NCBI GenBank assembly: GCA_005239945.1
Contig: SBAY01000363.1
Coordinates: 1-44,783, forward strand
Direction of reading: 5' to 3'
DNA length: 44,783 nt
DNA from: Nitrospira sp.
Lineage (GTDB): Bacteria > UBA9089 > CG2-30-40-21 > SBAY01
In this document: piece after piece, positions 7,531-16,271 of the stretch
Layout: each line of letters begins with the position of its first letter
How positions within the stretch are numbered: the stretch's first letter is position 1
Translations under genes and position numbers: made by a program
Notes under the pieces: model-generated
What the model was told of the DNA's origin: nothing
The model's database searches: none
What the model saw: the letters and a program-made list of their open reading frames with translations, nothing else

Positions 7531-8304
7531 ATGGAATACATTTATGGACCCGTGTCTTCATGGAGATTAGGAAGTTCACTGGGTATCGATTTGCTTTCAC
7601 AGAGGCATAGGATATGCACCTTTGACTGTATTTACTGTCAGCTTGGTAAAGGAAAGAGATTTGCTTCGTCAAGAAAGGTGTATGTTCCCACCCACAAAAT
7701 AATCAAAGAGTTAGAGATGGTATCATTGCCTCAACCTATTAATTATCTAACACTTTCAGGGCGTGGTGAACCTACACTGGCAGAAAACTTAGGTGAGACA
7801 ATAACGGCAATAAAGGCAATCCGAAAAGAGCCAGTAGCGGTTTTAACTAACGCATCCTTAATAACAAATGACAAAGTAAGGGCAGAACTTTCTTTAGCCG
7901 ATTTTGTATCAGTCAAATTAGATGCCTCATCCGAGGAGTCATTTGAATTGCTCAATAAACCCGCCCCAGGGATTAAATTTGCACAAATCCGCCAGGGCAT
8001 AAAACAATTCAAAAAAGAATATGGTGGAATATTTGGGCTACAGATTATGTTTATTGCCCAAAATAAAGATAATGTCTCTGAATTAGCCGAGTTGGCTTTT
8101 GAACTCAACCCAGATGAGGTGCAGATAAATACCCCTTTGCGTCCCTGTCCAATCAAACCGCTGTCTAAAGAAGAAATCTCTATGATAAAGGGTTATTTTA
8201 AAGGATTGAATGTCGTCTCAGTTTATGATAGAACACCCAAAGAAATTGAACCTATCAATGCAGAGGATACTTTAAGGCGACGGGGAAAGATTGAAATTCC
8301 GTAA
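7531..8304 (+). CDS. radical SAM protein (COG0731-like)
   Basis: Radical SAM enzyme of 257 aa. The cluster-binding CTFDCIYC motif is at Cys29, Cys33 and Cys36, preceded by the family start YGPVSSWRLGSSLGI. The SAM-contact pattern SGRGEPTL is at about 75. The sequence resembles the small stand-alone radical SAM proteins related to the TYW1 catalytic core, whose function is not established. No partner maturase or substrate peptide is visible beside it. GGGGGTG precedes the ATG. Confidence 0.78.
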   Translation: MEYIYGPVSSWRLGSSLGIDLLSQRHRICTFDCIYCQLGKGKRFASSRKVYVPTHKIIKELEMVSLPQPINYLTLSGRGEPTLAENLGETITAIKAIRKEPVAVLTNASLITNDKVRAELSLADFVSVKLDASSEESFELLNKPAPGIKFAQIRQGIKQFKKEYGGIFGLQIMFIAQNKDNVSELAELAFELNPDEVQINTPLRPCPIKPLSKEEISMIKGYFKGLNVVSVYDRTPKEIEPINAEDTLRRRGKIEIP

Positions 8305-8335
8305 TCCATCAGTTACCACTCACAAATAAATCTTC

Positions 8336-8364
8336 TTGACAATACGAATAAGGATAGGTATAAT
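8336..8364 (+). promoter_or_regulatory. consensus promoter for guaA, leaderless
   Basis: TTGACA at 8336-8341, a 17-bp spacer, TATAAT at 8359-8364. Only TAGTTT separates the -10 box from the ATG at 8371, so the expected +1 is the A of the start codon. No ribosome binding site can exist in such a transcript. Confidence 0.8.
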
Positions 8365-8370
8365 TAGTTT

Positions 8371-9921
8371 ATGATAGCGATATTAGATTTTGGCTCACAA
8401 TATACACAACTTATTGCCCGGAGGATACGCGAACAACAGGTCTATTGCCGGATATTACCTTATAACCCAACACTTGAGGAATTAAAGGAGGCAAAAGGCA
8501 TAATCCTTTCTGGAGGTCCAGCAAGTGTTTATGACCAGAATGCACCGCATGGGGATCCGAAAATCCTGCAATTGGGTATCCCGGTATTAGGTATTTGTTA
8601 TGGTATGCAGTGGTTAGCTCAAGCCTTAGGTGGCGAGGTTAAGAAGGCAGCGCAAAGAGAGTATGGTAAGGCAAAACTGCAAATCATCGATTCAAGCACA
8701 ATGAGGCAAGCTTCAACAAAGCAAGCTTCACTTTTGGCAGGAATTTCTGCAGAAACTCAAGTCTGGATGAGCCATGGCGATAAAGTAGAACGTCTGCCTG
8801 ATGGATTTGAGATTATTGGTAAAACCACCAACTCGCCTGCCTGTGCCATTGGAAATCATCAAAAAAATATCTATGGGGTTCAATTCCACCCAGAGGTAAT
8901 TCATACCACAGGCGGCACGCAAATAATTAAAAATTTTCTGTTTAAAATATGTAATCTGAAACCTACCTGGACGATGGAATCCTTCATTGACCACTCGATA
9001 AAGAAAATCAGGACTGAGGTAGGCAAAAAGAAGGTTATTTGTGCCTTGAGTGGTGGTGTGGACTCATCTACCGTCGCCGTTCTTATCCATAAGGCTATTG
9101 GCGACCAACTTACCTGCATATTTGTCAATAACGGTCTGTTAAGGAAAAATGAGCCGGAACGCGTCATTAAAACCTTTAGGGATTATTATCATATCAATTT
9201 GGATTATTGTGATGCTCAGGAAAGATTCCTTACAAAACTTAAAAATGTCTCCAGCCCTGAGTTGAAACGCAAAATCATTGGTCATGAATTTATCAAGGTA
9301 TTTGAGGATGAGGCGAAAAAAATCGGTAAGGTGGATTTTCTGGCACAGGGCACCCTTTATCCGGATGTAATTGAAAGCATATCTACCAAAGGTCCTTCGG
9401 CGGTAATTAAGACACATCACAATGTAGGTGGTCTGCCGGCGAAGATGAAATTGAAATTAATCGAGCCATTCAGGGAGTTATTTAAGGATGAGGTGCGAAT
9501 TTTAGCCAAAGAGTTAGGTCTGCCGGATGAAATTATCTGGCAACACCCTTTCCCAGGGCCAGGATTAGCTATTCGGATAATTGGTGCGGCAAGTCCCAAA
9601 AGGTTAGACATCCTTCGTGAGGCAGATTGGATAATCGATGAAGAAATAAAGAAGGCTGGATTATATCGGTCGCTCTGGCAGTGTTTTGGGGTGTTTTTAC
9701 CGGTTAAAACTGTGGGGGTAATGGGCGATGAGCGAACCTATGAGAATGTCATTGCCATCCGTGCCGTTACCTCTTCTGATGCCATGACCGCTGATTGGGC
9801 TCAATTACCGCACTCACTGTTAAGTAAAATCTCTAACCGTATCGTTAATGAGATTAAAGGCATAAACCGGGTTGTCTATGACATCACCTCTAAACCGCCG
9901 GGAACGATTGAGTGGGAATAG
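8371..9921 (+). CDS. guaA: GMP synthase (glutamine-hydrolysing)
   Basis: Converts XMP to GMP with ATP and glutamine. The N-terminal class I amidotransferase domain has nucleophile Cys76 in GICYGMQ and the His/Glu of FHPEV. The ATP pyrophosphatase domain carries the P-loop SGGVDSS near 228. The C-terminal dimerisation domain ends in the conserved ITSKPPGTIEWE. At 516 aa the gene is complete. The amidotransferase domain holds a small extra segment, MRQASTKQAS, made by a 10-bp direct repeat (GCAAGCTTCA twice). The mRNA is predicted to start at the ATG itself. Confidence 0.97.
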   Translation: MIAILDFGSQYTQLIARRIREQQVYCRILPYNPTLEELKEAKGIILSGGPASVYDQNAPHGDPKILQLGIPVLGICYGMQWLAQALGGEVKKAAQREYGKAKLQIIDSSTMRQASTKQASLLAGISAETQVWMSHGDKVERLPDGFEIIGKTTNSPACAIGNHQKNIYGVQFHPEVIHTTGGTQIIKNFLFKICNLKPTWTMESFIDHSIKKIRTEVGKKKVICALSGGVDSSTVAVLIHKAIGDQLTCIFVNNGLLRKNEPERVIKTFRDYYHINLDYCDAQERFLTKLKNVSSPELKRKIIGHEFIKVFEDEAKKIGKVDFLAQGTLYPDVIESISTKGPSAVIKTHHNVGGLPAKMKLKLIEPFRELFKDEVRILAKELGLPDEIIWQHPFPGPGLAIRIIGAASPKRLDILREADWIIDEEIKKAGLYRSLWQCFGVFLPVKTVGVMGDERTYENVIAIRAVTSSDAMTADWAQLPHSLLSKISNRIVNEIKGINRVVYDITSKPPGTIEWE

Positions 9922-9971
9922 GGAGAAAGTAGTAACTTCCTATTGACTATTCCCTATTGCCTATTCCCTTA
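9913..9971. repeat. imperfect inverted repeat GAATAGGGA / TCCCTATTG
   Basis: The segment is made of GAATAGGGAGAAAG followed by CTATTCCCTATTGCCTATTCCC, which can pair with it. The guaA stop codon (9919-9921) lies in its left edge. Confidence 0.55.
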
Positions 9972-9983
9972 CTAAAAAAATAC

Positions 9984-10012
9984 TTGCTTTTTTACCTCAG
10001 TTGTGGTATGAT
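9984..10012 (+). promoter_or_regulatory. sigma70-type promoter for the coiled-coil protein
   Basis: TTGCTT at 9984-9989, a 17-bp spacer, TATGAT at 10007-10012. Confidence 0.65.
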
Positions 10013-10046
10013 AAGAAAGGATTGATTATAGAAAAGGAGAATAGAT

Positions 10047-10826
10047 ATGGTTTCAACAGTAGAGATAAGAAAAAGATTGGAAGATGTATTTGAAGTGAGG
10101 CAAGCAATAGTACTTGCAGATGTAATCGCAACCTCCTATAATGAGCTTGTAAAAACGAGTGATTTCAATGAACTCAAGGGAATAGTGAAAGAGATTGCCT
10201 GGGAAATAAAGGATCTCACCCAGGCACAGAAAAGAACTGAAATTAAGGTAGAAGAACTTGGCGAGGCTCAAAAAAGAACTGAAATTAAAGTAGAAGAACT
10301 TGGCGAGGCTCAGAAAGAAAGCCAAAAAGAGATAAGCAGACTTGATAAAACTATGCAAAAACTTGCTGAGGCTCAGAAAGAAACTCAAATCGAGATACAG
10401 TCGCTTACCAGAGGATTGAAAGAGACAAGGGGAGAAGTCGGTGGATTATCCAGAAGTGTAAGTTATGCCTTTGAAAATGAAGCCTACAGGATGTTACCCA
10501 AAATATTGAAGGAAACTTATGGAATTGAGATGAAGGAAAAGTTTATCAGAACTGAGATTGCTGGCAAAGAGATAAATATATTGGGTAGGGCAAAAATGAA
10601 TGGTAAAAATGTAGTCGTCATAGGAGAGGCAAAATTAAGACTTGAGGATAGACGAAAAAAAGAAGATCAAGATGTATTTAATGAGTTGGAGGAAAAAGTC
10701 CAGGCAGTAAAAAAGAATTATAAAGAAGAGCCAATTAGGGTGTTGATAACCCACTATGCTACAAAAAGCTTTATGAAAAAGGCAAAGGATAAAGAAATAT
10801 TAGTCATTCAAAGTTTTGAATGGTAA
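10047..10826 (+). CDS. coiled-coil protein with PD-(D/E)XK-like C-terminal domain
   Basis: The 259-aa protein is conserved in type but of unknown function. Residues about 45-140 form a charged coiled coil with a 14-residue unit AQKRTEIKVEELGE encoded twice in tandem (10224-10307), then looser copies starting AQKES and AQKET. The C-terminal 110 residues have the pattern of a restriction-endonuclease-like fold: EINILGRAKMNGKNVVVIGEAK, with an acidic residue and an E-x-K after a hydrophobic strand. A nuclease activity is inferred and untested. AAAAGGAG precedes the ATG at 10047. Similar coiled-coil-plus-nuclease proteins are common in cyanobacteria and uncultivated lineages. Confidence 0.6.
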   Translation: MVSTVEIRKRLEDVFEVRQAIVLADVIATSYNELVKTSDFNELKGIVKEIAWEIKDLTQAQKRTEIKVEELGEAQKRTEIKVEELGEAQKESQKEISRLDKTMQKLAEAQKETQIEIQSLTRGLKETRGEVGGLSRSVSYAFENEAYRMLPKILKETYGIEMKEKFIRTEIAGKEINILGRAKMNGKNVVVIGEAKLRLEDRRKKEDQDVFNELEEKVQAVKKNYKEEPIRVLITHYATKSFMKKAKDKEILVIQSFEW

Positions 10827-10860
10827 AAAACTTAATAAAAACAAAGGGAGGGAAAAGTAT

Positions 10861-11307
10861 ATGGAAAATCTTAAACCAATCAATATTTTGTTAGTTGAGG
10901 ATAATGAAGACGATATCCTCATTATCCAGCGGGCATTTAAGAAGGTAAAATTGATAAATGAACTCTATATTGTTCGTAATGGCCAGGATGGCCTGGATTT
11001 TGTTTTCCATGAGGGAATCTATGCACAAAACAAACCACCTACACCAGGACTTATCCTTTTAGATATTAATATGCCCAAGTTAAATGGCTTTCAGGTCTTA
11101 GAAAGAATTAAGGCACATCCTGTCTATAAGGTTATTCCTGTTATTATGCTCACTGTATCAGACAGGGATAAGGATATTGTTAGAAGTTATCAAACTGGTG
11201 CTGTTTCATATATTACTAAACCAATGAATTTTGAGGATTTTGTCACGGTCATTGAACAGTTTGAAATCTATTGGTCATTGGTCTCGAAAATACCGGAGGT
11301 GAAATAA
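10861..11307 (+). CDS. single-domain response regulator (Rcp1-like)
   Basis: Stand-alone receiver domain of 148 aa with acidic pocket Glu13/Asp14, phospho-acceptor Asp68 in LILLDINMPKLNG, a Thr near 118 and Lys in TKP. The wide spacing and the ILLVEDNEDD start are typical of the Rcp1 group that partners phytochrome-like or PAS-type kinases. The open frame begins at 10816, but AAAGGGAGGG lies just before ATG 10861, which starts the conserved domain. No output domain is present, so it probably relays phosphate to another protein. The kinases at 13996 and 16272 are candidates. Confidence 0.88.
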   Translation: MENLKPINILLVEDNEDDILIIQRAFKKVKLINELYIVRNGQDGLDFVFHEGIYAQNKPPTPGLILLDINMPKLNGFQVLERIKAHPVYKVIPVIMLTVSDRDKDIVRSYQTGAVSYITKPMNFEDFVTVIEQFEIYWSLVSKIPEVK

Positions 11308-11344
11308 AGATAGTAAAACAGGCATCTTGCCTATGAGGTAAGAT

Positions 11345-11491
11345 ATGCCACAAAATCACTAAGACACAAAGAATTAGCATTGAGCAAAGAGCACGGAGCA
11401 GGGAAATTCTTTTTTCTCCAGGCTCTATGCTCCAGGTTCAAAGCTCTCTCTTTGTGCCTTTGTGGCTAAAGAAATGTGTGTAAAGGAGGAA
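11345..11491 (+). repeat. D-family dispersed repeat, copy 1
   Basis: Imperfect hairpin of about 120 nt. The left arm GCCACAAAATCACTAAGACA, continuing through GAGCACGGAGCA, pairs with CTCCAGGCTCTATGC and TCTTTGTGCCTTTGTGGC. Copies lie at 17727-17897 and, inverted, at 25600-25796. The right flank GTGTGTAAAGGAGGAAAAAA, which contains the porin ribosome binding site, is shared with copy 3. Confidence 0.82.
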
Positions 11492-11495
11492 AAAA

Positions 11496-12656
11496 ATGTG
11501 TAAAAAAGGTTTAGTTTGTTTTCTGGGGTTGATTTTGGGTTTGCTAACTTCAGCATCAGTAACCGCTCAAGAAGAAGGGTTGGAATATGGATTCAAATCG
11601 GCTCTGCCAGAGATGCATGTGTTCATTACCAATCAATTTTATAACTATGGAAAGGCTGAATTTGGGAGGTATGCCAATGAAGGTGATAGCAAACTTGCAG
11701 GACACAGTGTCTTTATCCCTATGAGTGGCTATATCGACATTAGCTCTCAGCTTAACCCGGACATAAAGGCAGAGGCAGAATTCGAGCTTTACAGGGCTGA
11801 AAGTGTCAAGATTTGTAAATTACGCGGTGTCTGGTCACCAAAGGAGTGGTTTAACCTTTCTATGGGCAGGGATTTTGTGCCCATAGGAACACAGGATAAA
11901 AGCTATTATCCACCTTCTCGATTCAGGATGTTCACCGTGGCCCCTTACCTCTACCGAAATGTAATGCGTTCCTCTGGTTGGTGGGACACAGGGGTATTCA
12001 TTTCCGGCAAAAAACAACTTACAAAACAGGTAACCCTACTTTATAACATTTCTGCGACCAATGGACCCGGGGATTCACATCAAAGCTTTAATCTTGAAGA
12101 TAAGATGGGAATAGGAACTATCACGACAAATTATATGTATGAGCATTTCCATTCAGATGCCCGTCAGTATCTGGATAATAACGGTGATAAACCTATCTGT
12201 GTCAGGTTAGCCCTTTCTCCTAAGGAAGGTCTTGAGTTTGGCGGTTCTCACTTTAAGGCAAAATATGACAAGGAGGAGAAATACGGCTGTGATTACACCT
12301 TTTACCATTTATTATACGGCTCAGACAAATGGGATGTGGCCTGTGAGTATGGTAGGATAGGAATAGACACCAAAAATAACGGAAAGATTCATCAATCATC
12401 GGCCTACATTGCCACCAGTTACAAAATACTGCAAGAAAAATATGTCCATTTCCTTGCCCCGGTAATTAGATATGAAATTATTGACCCCTGGGAAGAAGAT
12501 ACAACGGATAAAGCTGACCGCAAATCCATAAGTATCGGGGTTAATATCTCCCCTGTCGAACATTTCTTAATTAGAGCCGCATATCAACGGACTAAAGAAA
12601 AGGGTCCTGAACTTAAAAATAATGGGGTAAGCGTAGAGACGGTATTTGATTTTTAG
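11496..12656 (+). CDS. porin-like outer-membrane beta-barrel protein
   Basis: Secreted protein of 386 aa with a classical signal peptide (MCKKGLVCFLGLILGLLTSA, then VTAQEEG with cleavage near AQ). The mature part alternates polar and aromatic residues in strand-sized blocks, contains many Tyr/Trp/Gly and ends in a terminal Phe (VETVFDF), the usual signal for BAM insertion. The pattern of FNLSMGRDFVPIG and LYNISATNGPG resembles phosphate-selective porin O/P-type barrels, but the substrate cannot be read. It lies among two-component genes that could control it. Its ribosome binding site sits in a D-family repeat. Confidence 0.75.
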   Translation: MCKKGLVCFLGLILGLLTSASVTAQEEGLEYGFKSALPEMHVFITNQFYNYGKAEFGRYANEGDSKLAGHSVFIPMSGYIDISSQLNPDIKAEAEFELYRAESVKICKLRGVWSPKEWFNLSMGRDFVPIGTQDKSYYPPSRFRMFTVAPYLYRNVMRSSGWWDTGVFISGKKQLTKQVTLLYNISATNGPGDSHQSFNLEDKMGIGTITTNYMYEHFHSDARQYLDNNGDKPICVRLALSPKEGLEFGGSHFKAKYDKEEKYGCDYTFYHLLYGSDKWDVACEYGRIGIDTKNNGKIHQSSAYIATSYKILQEKYVHFLAPVIRYEIIDPWEEDTTDKADRKSISIGVNISPVEHFLIRAAYQRTKEKGPELKNNGVSVETVFDF

Positions 12657-12665
12657 GGAGAATGT

Positions 12666-12905
12666 ATGGCACAGATAGAAATTCTGGAAGAAATCAAGAA
12701 ATTGCCGACAATAGAACGGTTAACAATCATTGAATCTGCCTTGCATTTGGTTTATGAAGATATTCAAGAAGTGAAGCATCCGATTGACCGCACCTCAAAA
12801 AAACGGCAGATGGCCACGGCAGCTAAAGTTTTATTGCCAGATTATGCAAGTAGTGGTGAACTGACCGCTTTTACATCCCTGGATAGTGAGAGGTTTTATG
12901 CGTAG
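12666..12905 (+). CDS. putative antitoxin of a MazF-like pair
   Basis: Small 79-aa protein starting 9 bp after the porin stop, with GGGAGAATGT ahead of its ATG. The N-terminal half, EILEEIKKLPTIERLTIIE, resembles short antitoxins found before mazF/pemK genes. The C-terminal half (KRQMATAAKVLLPDY) is basic, then flexible, as expected for a toxin-binding tail. It overlaps the toxin frame by 8 bp. I recognise it from context and general pattern, not from a precise family. Confidence 0.62.
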   Translation: MAQIEILEEIKKLPTIERLTIIESALHLVYEDIQEVKHPIDRTSKKRQMATAAKVLLPDYASSGELTAFTSLDSERFYA

Positions 12906-13242
12906 AGGTGAAATCTGGCTCATCAATTTGGACCCTGCGGTTGGTGCCGAGATTAAGAAAATCCGTCCATCGGTTGTTGTCAATGATGATGCTATTGGAA
13001 TTTTGCCACTGAAGGTAATCGTTCCTATTACCGAATGGAAAGACCATTATGCTATAGCCCCGTGGATGGTTTAGATAAAACCCGATGGAGAAAATGGTCT
13101 GGATAAACCTTCGGCAGCAGATACTTTTCAGGTGCGTTCAGTAGCACAAGAAAGACTTGTCAGACAAATAGGGAAACTTTCTGAGGCAACTATGCAAAAG
13201 ATCTCCAGGGCGCTGGCGGTTGTATTGAGTATTGAGTCATAA
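12898..13242 (+). pseudogene. mazF: MazF/PemK-type mRNA interferase interrupted by an amber codon
   Basis: The frame starts MRRGEIWLINLDPAVGAEIK, the typical MazF opening, and continues through RPSVVVNDDAIG and VIVPITEWK to YAIAPWMV. TAG at 13072-13074 then stops it. In the same frame the MazF sequence resumes: IKPDGENGLDKPSAADTFQV, RSVAQERLVRQIG, ending with TAA at 13240-13242. Thus a single codon, at the position where family members usually have Arg in PWMVRI, became a stop. The 58-aa product lacks the C-terminal half of the fold. TAG ends many normal genes here, so general recoding is unlikely. A sequencing error is the alternative. The ATG at 12898 has GAGAGG upstream. Confidence 0.85.
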
Positions 13243-13280
13243 CTATATCTCTGATTTGCAGACAAGGGGAATTATCAATC

Positions 13281-13880
13281 ATGAAAAATATTTTTTCCGC
13301 TGTCCTAATCTTTACCTTATCGTGTATATTTGCTGTCTCCTGCTCGAGAGCAGAAGTGTATCAATCCGAATTAAAAATTGCTCCGGTTAAGGTCTATGAA
13401 TCAATCTTAGAGAATTTCAAGAATAAAAGGTATGTAGAGGTTGAACGAGCTATCCCTTATGTCCAACCGGTTATGGATACCATCAAGGCAAAATTTGATG
13501 TTGACCTCCAACCAGAAATTCAATCTACCCTAAAGGCAAAAAGTAATAATTTTTACACCGCCATCGAAAAACTAATCTTCTATGATATCCAGATTATATT
13601 CATTTCAATGATTGAACAAAAAGAAGGTCAATCATCGCAAGAATTGAAACCCTGGCTTAAGATGGCTTATGCAAACTACCTCTTACTTTCTCCCACTATA
13701 CTAAAAAACAAAGAAAATTTTGCAGTTGATAGAGAAATCAAAAAAATGTTTCGTGAGGCATATAGTTACTTAGGAAGTGAATCACCTTACGGGGGAAAAA
13801 TACCCCCAAATTTAAAGTTGTTTAAAAAACGCTCGGATAAAATTATAGAAAATATGGTCAAGGTTTTCCCGGAATTTTAA
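13281..13880 (+). CDS. predicted lipoprotein of unknown function
   Basis: The 199-aa protein has a signal peptide (MKNIFSAVLIFTLSCIFAVSC) and a likely lipidation site at Cys21, although Ala at -3 makes the lipobox slightly atypical. The rest is mostly helical, with long amphipathic stretches and no motif I recognise. It lies directly ahead of a membrane histidine kinase and downstream of the TA pair, so it could be a periplasmic partner of the kinase, but that rests on position alone. Confidence 0.6.
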   Translation: MKNIFSAVLIFTLSCIFAVSCSRAEVYQSELKIAPVKVYESILENFKNKRYVEVERAIPYVQPVMDTIKAKFDVDLQPEIQSTLKAKSNNFYTAIEKLIFYDIQIIFISMIEQKEGQSSQELKPWLKMAYANYLLLSPTILKNKENFAVDREIKKMFREAYSYLGSESPYGGKIPPNLKLFKKRSDKIIENMVKVFPEF

Positions 13881-13898
13881 GAAAATTATCACCACAGA

Positions 13899-13980
13899 GT
13901 AATGCCTCAGTTAAAGAGTGGAGGTATGTATTTAGCGGGGATTCGGGAAGAAGAGGACTTACTTATTCCCGAACCCTGAA
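13899..13980. repeat. composite repeat: GTAATGCCTCAGTTA plus GGGATTCGGG hairpin
   Basis: GTAATGCCTCAGTTA (13899-13913) is shared with 21025-21041. It is followed by GGGGATTCGGGAAGAAG paired with TTATTCCCGAACCC (13936-13976). It fills the gap before the kinase gene. Confidence 0.6.
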
Positions 13981-13995
13981 AAGGAAACCAAAATA

Positions 13996-16242
13996 ATGAA
14001 AAGAGTAAGCATAAAGACCAAATTAATATTTTTTAGCAGTGTTTTGATGGCGGCGGTGGCGATTGTCTTGAGTTGGTATTTTCTAACCAGTGCCTCAAAT
14101 TTACTGCATAATGAATTGGAGAAAAAAGGGATAGAGGTTGTCCGCAATCTGAGCTATACCGCCAGAGAGGGAATCCTGACCAAAAACCTTTTTAAAGAAC
14201 TTAACCCATTGATTGAGGCAACGATGTGTGACCGGGATATTGTCTATGTAGCCGTAGTGGATAGAGAGGGTATGGTGTTGGTTCATAGCAAACCAGAAGA
14301 AACAGGGAAAATCTATAAAGACGAATTAACTAAAAGAGCCTTTTTATCCCAAAAACCTGCTTGTTTAAAGGAGGCACAAGGAATTATTACTATTGGTGCC
14401 GTTGTTGAAATTGGGGAAAAAGGAACAACACCCCTTGAGATGACACAAGAGATGGAGCAGGAAGAGAAAGGCCCCATCGGTGTCATTCTTATTGGGATTT
14501 CCTTAAAAAACCTTTATCTCAAGATGAATAATATCTTAAAGATTAGCCTGCCAATAACCATAGGGTTGATAATAATTGGGATTATTTTTGCCTTTTTGTT
14601 TTCTAAAAGAATAATAAAGCCGATTATATCTATAGCCGAGACCTCTCATGCCATTAGTAATGGTGATTTAACAAAACGCGTTGAGGTCAAAACTCACGAT
14701 GAGATTGGGGAATTAGCTGCTTCTTTTAACCAGATGACCGAGAATTTGAGAGATACCCTGGATAAGCTGGAAAAGAGCAAAAGAGAGATAGAAGAGGAAT
14801 CCCTGGAATTGGCTATTGGATTGTCAGAACATTTCGAGGTGCTGAGAAAGGTTGCTTCAGGGGATTTGAATGTTAATGCCCCTCTGACTTCAAAAAATGA
14901 GTTGTTGGTTAAGCTGGGAGAAGTAATTAATCATACCATAGCAAATCTGAAAATATTCGCTGATGAGGTAACGGTGAAAAAAGAGTTGGATCAAATATTT
15001 AATCTGACAGCCTCTGCCATCAGGGTAATTGATACGGATTTTAATGTTATAAAAGCCAATGAAAGGATTGCTCGGCTTATTGGTTCAAATAATGAGAGTC
15101 TTAGCGGGGTAAAATGTTATGACCAATTTAAAACGGATTTCTGTCATACTGAACAATGTCCACTGAAAAGGATATTAGCAGGGGAGGAAATAATAGAAGG
15201 TGAAATAGAACATGTGATGCTGTCAGGAGAAAAAATCCATTGCTTATTTAAAGCTGTGCCTTTTTGTAATCAGGAAGGAAAGATAATCGGGATGTTTGAA
15301 GATATTCGAGATATAACGGAATTAAAAAATCTGCAGAGAGAAATTCAGAATACTTCGATGGAGATGACTCGAGCACTTTCTCAACACTTTGAAGTATTGA
15401 ATAAAATTAGCCATGGAGATATAAGTGAACAAGCGATAGAAGATTCTAAAATTGAATTAATTGCTGAACTTGGACAGGTGATTAATCGGACAGGCAGATT
15501 GATTACTGCCAGAATCCAGGAGCTTGAAGCCGTTAATAAAGAGCTTGATGCCTTCACCTACTCTGCCTCACATGACTTGAAAGAGCCTTTAAGAGGGATA
15601 CAGTCCTTCAGTCAATTCATTTTAGAGGATTATGCGGATAAATTAGACGACACGGGAAAGGATTATCTCAGGAGGCTATCCGCCTCGGCTAACCGAATGA
15701 AATCCTTAATCGATGATTTACTTGCCCTGTCTAGAATTTCACGGATAAAAAATCCTTATGCCTCCGTAGATACAAATAAACTTGTTAAGGAGATTTTAAA
15801 GCAATTAAAACCAATAATCGAAGAAAAAAATGCAAAGGTCGAAATAGATGACGAGCTTCCATTTATCTATTGTGATGAGGTTAAAATAAAACAGGTTTTT
15901 TATAATCTTATCTCCAATGCTATTAAATATAATGTTCAAAAGCCGCCTAAGATTGAAATAGGAATTGAGGAGCAAGTAGTAGCTGGAAGAACTCAATCAG
16001 TCTTTTTTGTCAAGGATAATGGCATCGGTATTGAGGAAAAATATTTTGAGGAGATATTTGGGATATTTAAACGGCTGCATCAGAATAATGAGTATGAGGG
16101 AGGAACAGGGATAGGATTGGCTATTGTCAAGCGGGTTATAACCGACCATGGGGGAAAGGTCTGGGTCCAAAGCCCCCCTGGTGAAGGAAGCACCTTTTAT
16201 TTTAGCCTGCCGGGGAAGGAAGAGGTAACCGGTAATCGGTAA
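13996..16242 (+). CDS. membrane sensor histidine kinase, HAMP-PAS-HisKA-HATPase
   Basis: Two-component kinase of 748 aa. The N-terminal helix (about 10-30) and the helix at about 177-200 bracket an extracytoplasmic sensor region. A HAMP linker (200-255) follows. A PAS domain (about 330-450) has a Cys-rich C-x-D...C...C loop (KCYDQFKTDFCHTEQCPL). The HisKA domain carries phospho-acceptor His526 in SHDLKEPLRG. The HATPase shows N-box ISNAIKYN, G1 DNGIGIE and G2 GTGIGLAI. A module of the form LSEHFEVL...GD...VINHT occurs twice, at about 270-318 and 460-505, on either side of the PAS domain. The last residues EEVTGNR and the stop are encoded by a GGTAATCGGTAA repeat. The hybrid kinase follows 29 bp downstream. 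Confidence 0.9.
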   Translation: MKRVSIKTKLIFFSSVLMAAVAIVLSWYFLTSASNLLHNELEKKGIEVVRNLSYTAREGILTKNLFKELNPLIEATMCDRDIVYVAVVDREGMVLVHSKPEETGKIYKDELTKRAFLSQKPACLKEAQGIITIGAVVEIGEKGTTPLEMTQEMEQEEKGPIGVILIGISLKNLYLKMNNILKISLPITIGLIIIGIIFAFLFSKRIIKPIISIAETSHAISNGDLTKRVEVKTHDEIGELAASFNQMTENLRDTLDKLEKSKREIEEESLELAIGLSEHFEVLRKVASGDLNVNAPLTSKNELLVKLGEVINHTIANLKIFADEVTVKKELDQIFNLTASAIRVIDTDFNVIKANERIARLIGSNNESLSGVKCYDQFKTDFCHTEQCPLKRILAGEEIIEGEIEHVMLSGEKIHCLFKAVPFCNQEGKIIGMFEDIRDITELKNLQREIQNTSMEMTRALSQHFEVLNKISHGDISEQAIEDSKIELIAELGQVINRTGRLITARIQELEAVNKELDAFTYSASHDLKEPLRGIQSFSQFILEDYADKLDDTGKDYLRRLSASANRMKSLIDDLLALSRISRIKNPYASVDTNKLVKEILKQLKPIIEEKNAKVEIDDELPFIYCDEVKIKQVFYNLISNAIKYNVQKPPKIEIGIEEQVVAGRTQSVFFVKDNGIGIEEKYFEEIFGIFKRLHQNNEYEGGTGIGLAIVKRVITDHGGKVWVQSPPGEGSTFYFSLPGKEEVTGNR

Positions 16243-16255
16243 AGAGTTACCATTT
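16224..16255. repeat. short GGTAATCGGT-family repeat overlapping a gene end
   Basis: GGTAACCGGTAATCGGTAA followed by GAGTTACCATT. It supplies the kinase's final codons and its TAA stop. Confidence 0.7.
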
Positions 16256-16271
16256 CATAAGGAGTACAACT

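Noticed and set aside
13072..13074. TAG as a recoded sense codon (pyrrolysine or alternative code)
   Set aside because: TAG is the normal stop of many intact genes here, including hicA at 1363 and gatB at 30826, and MazF has no conserved special residue at this site.
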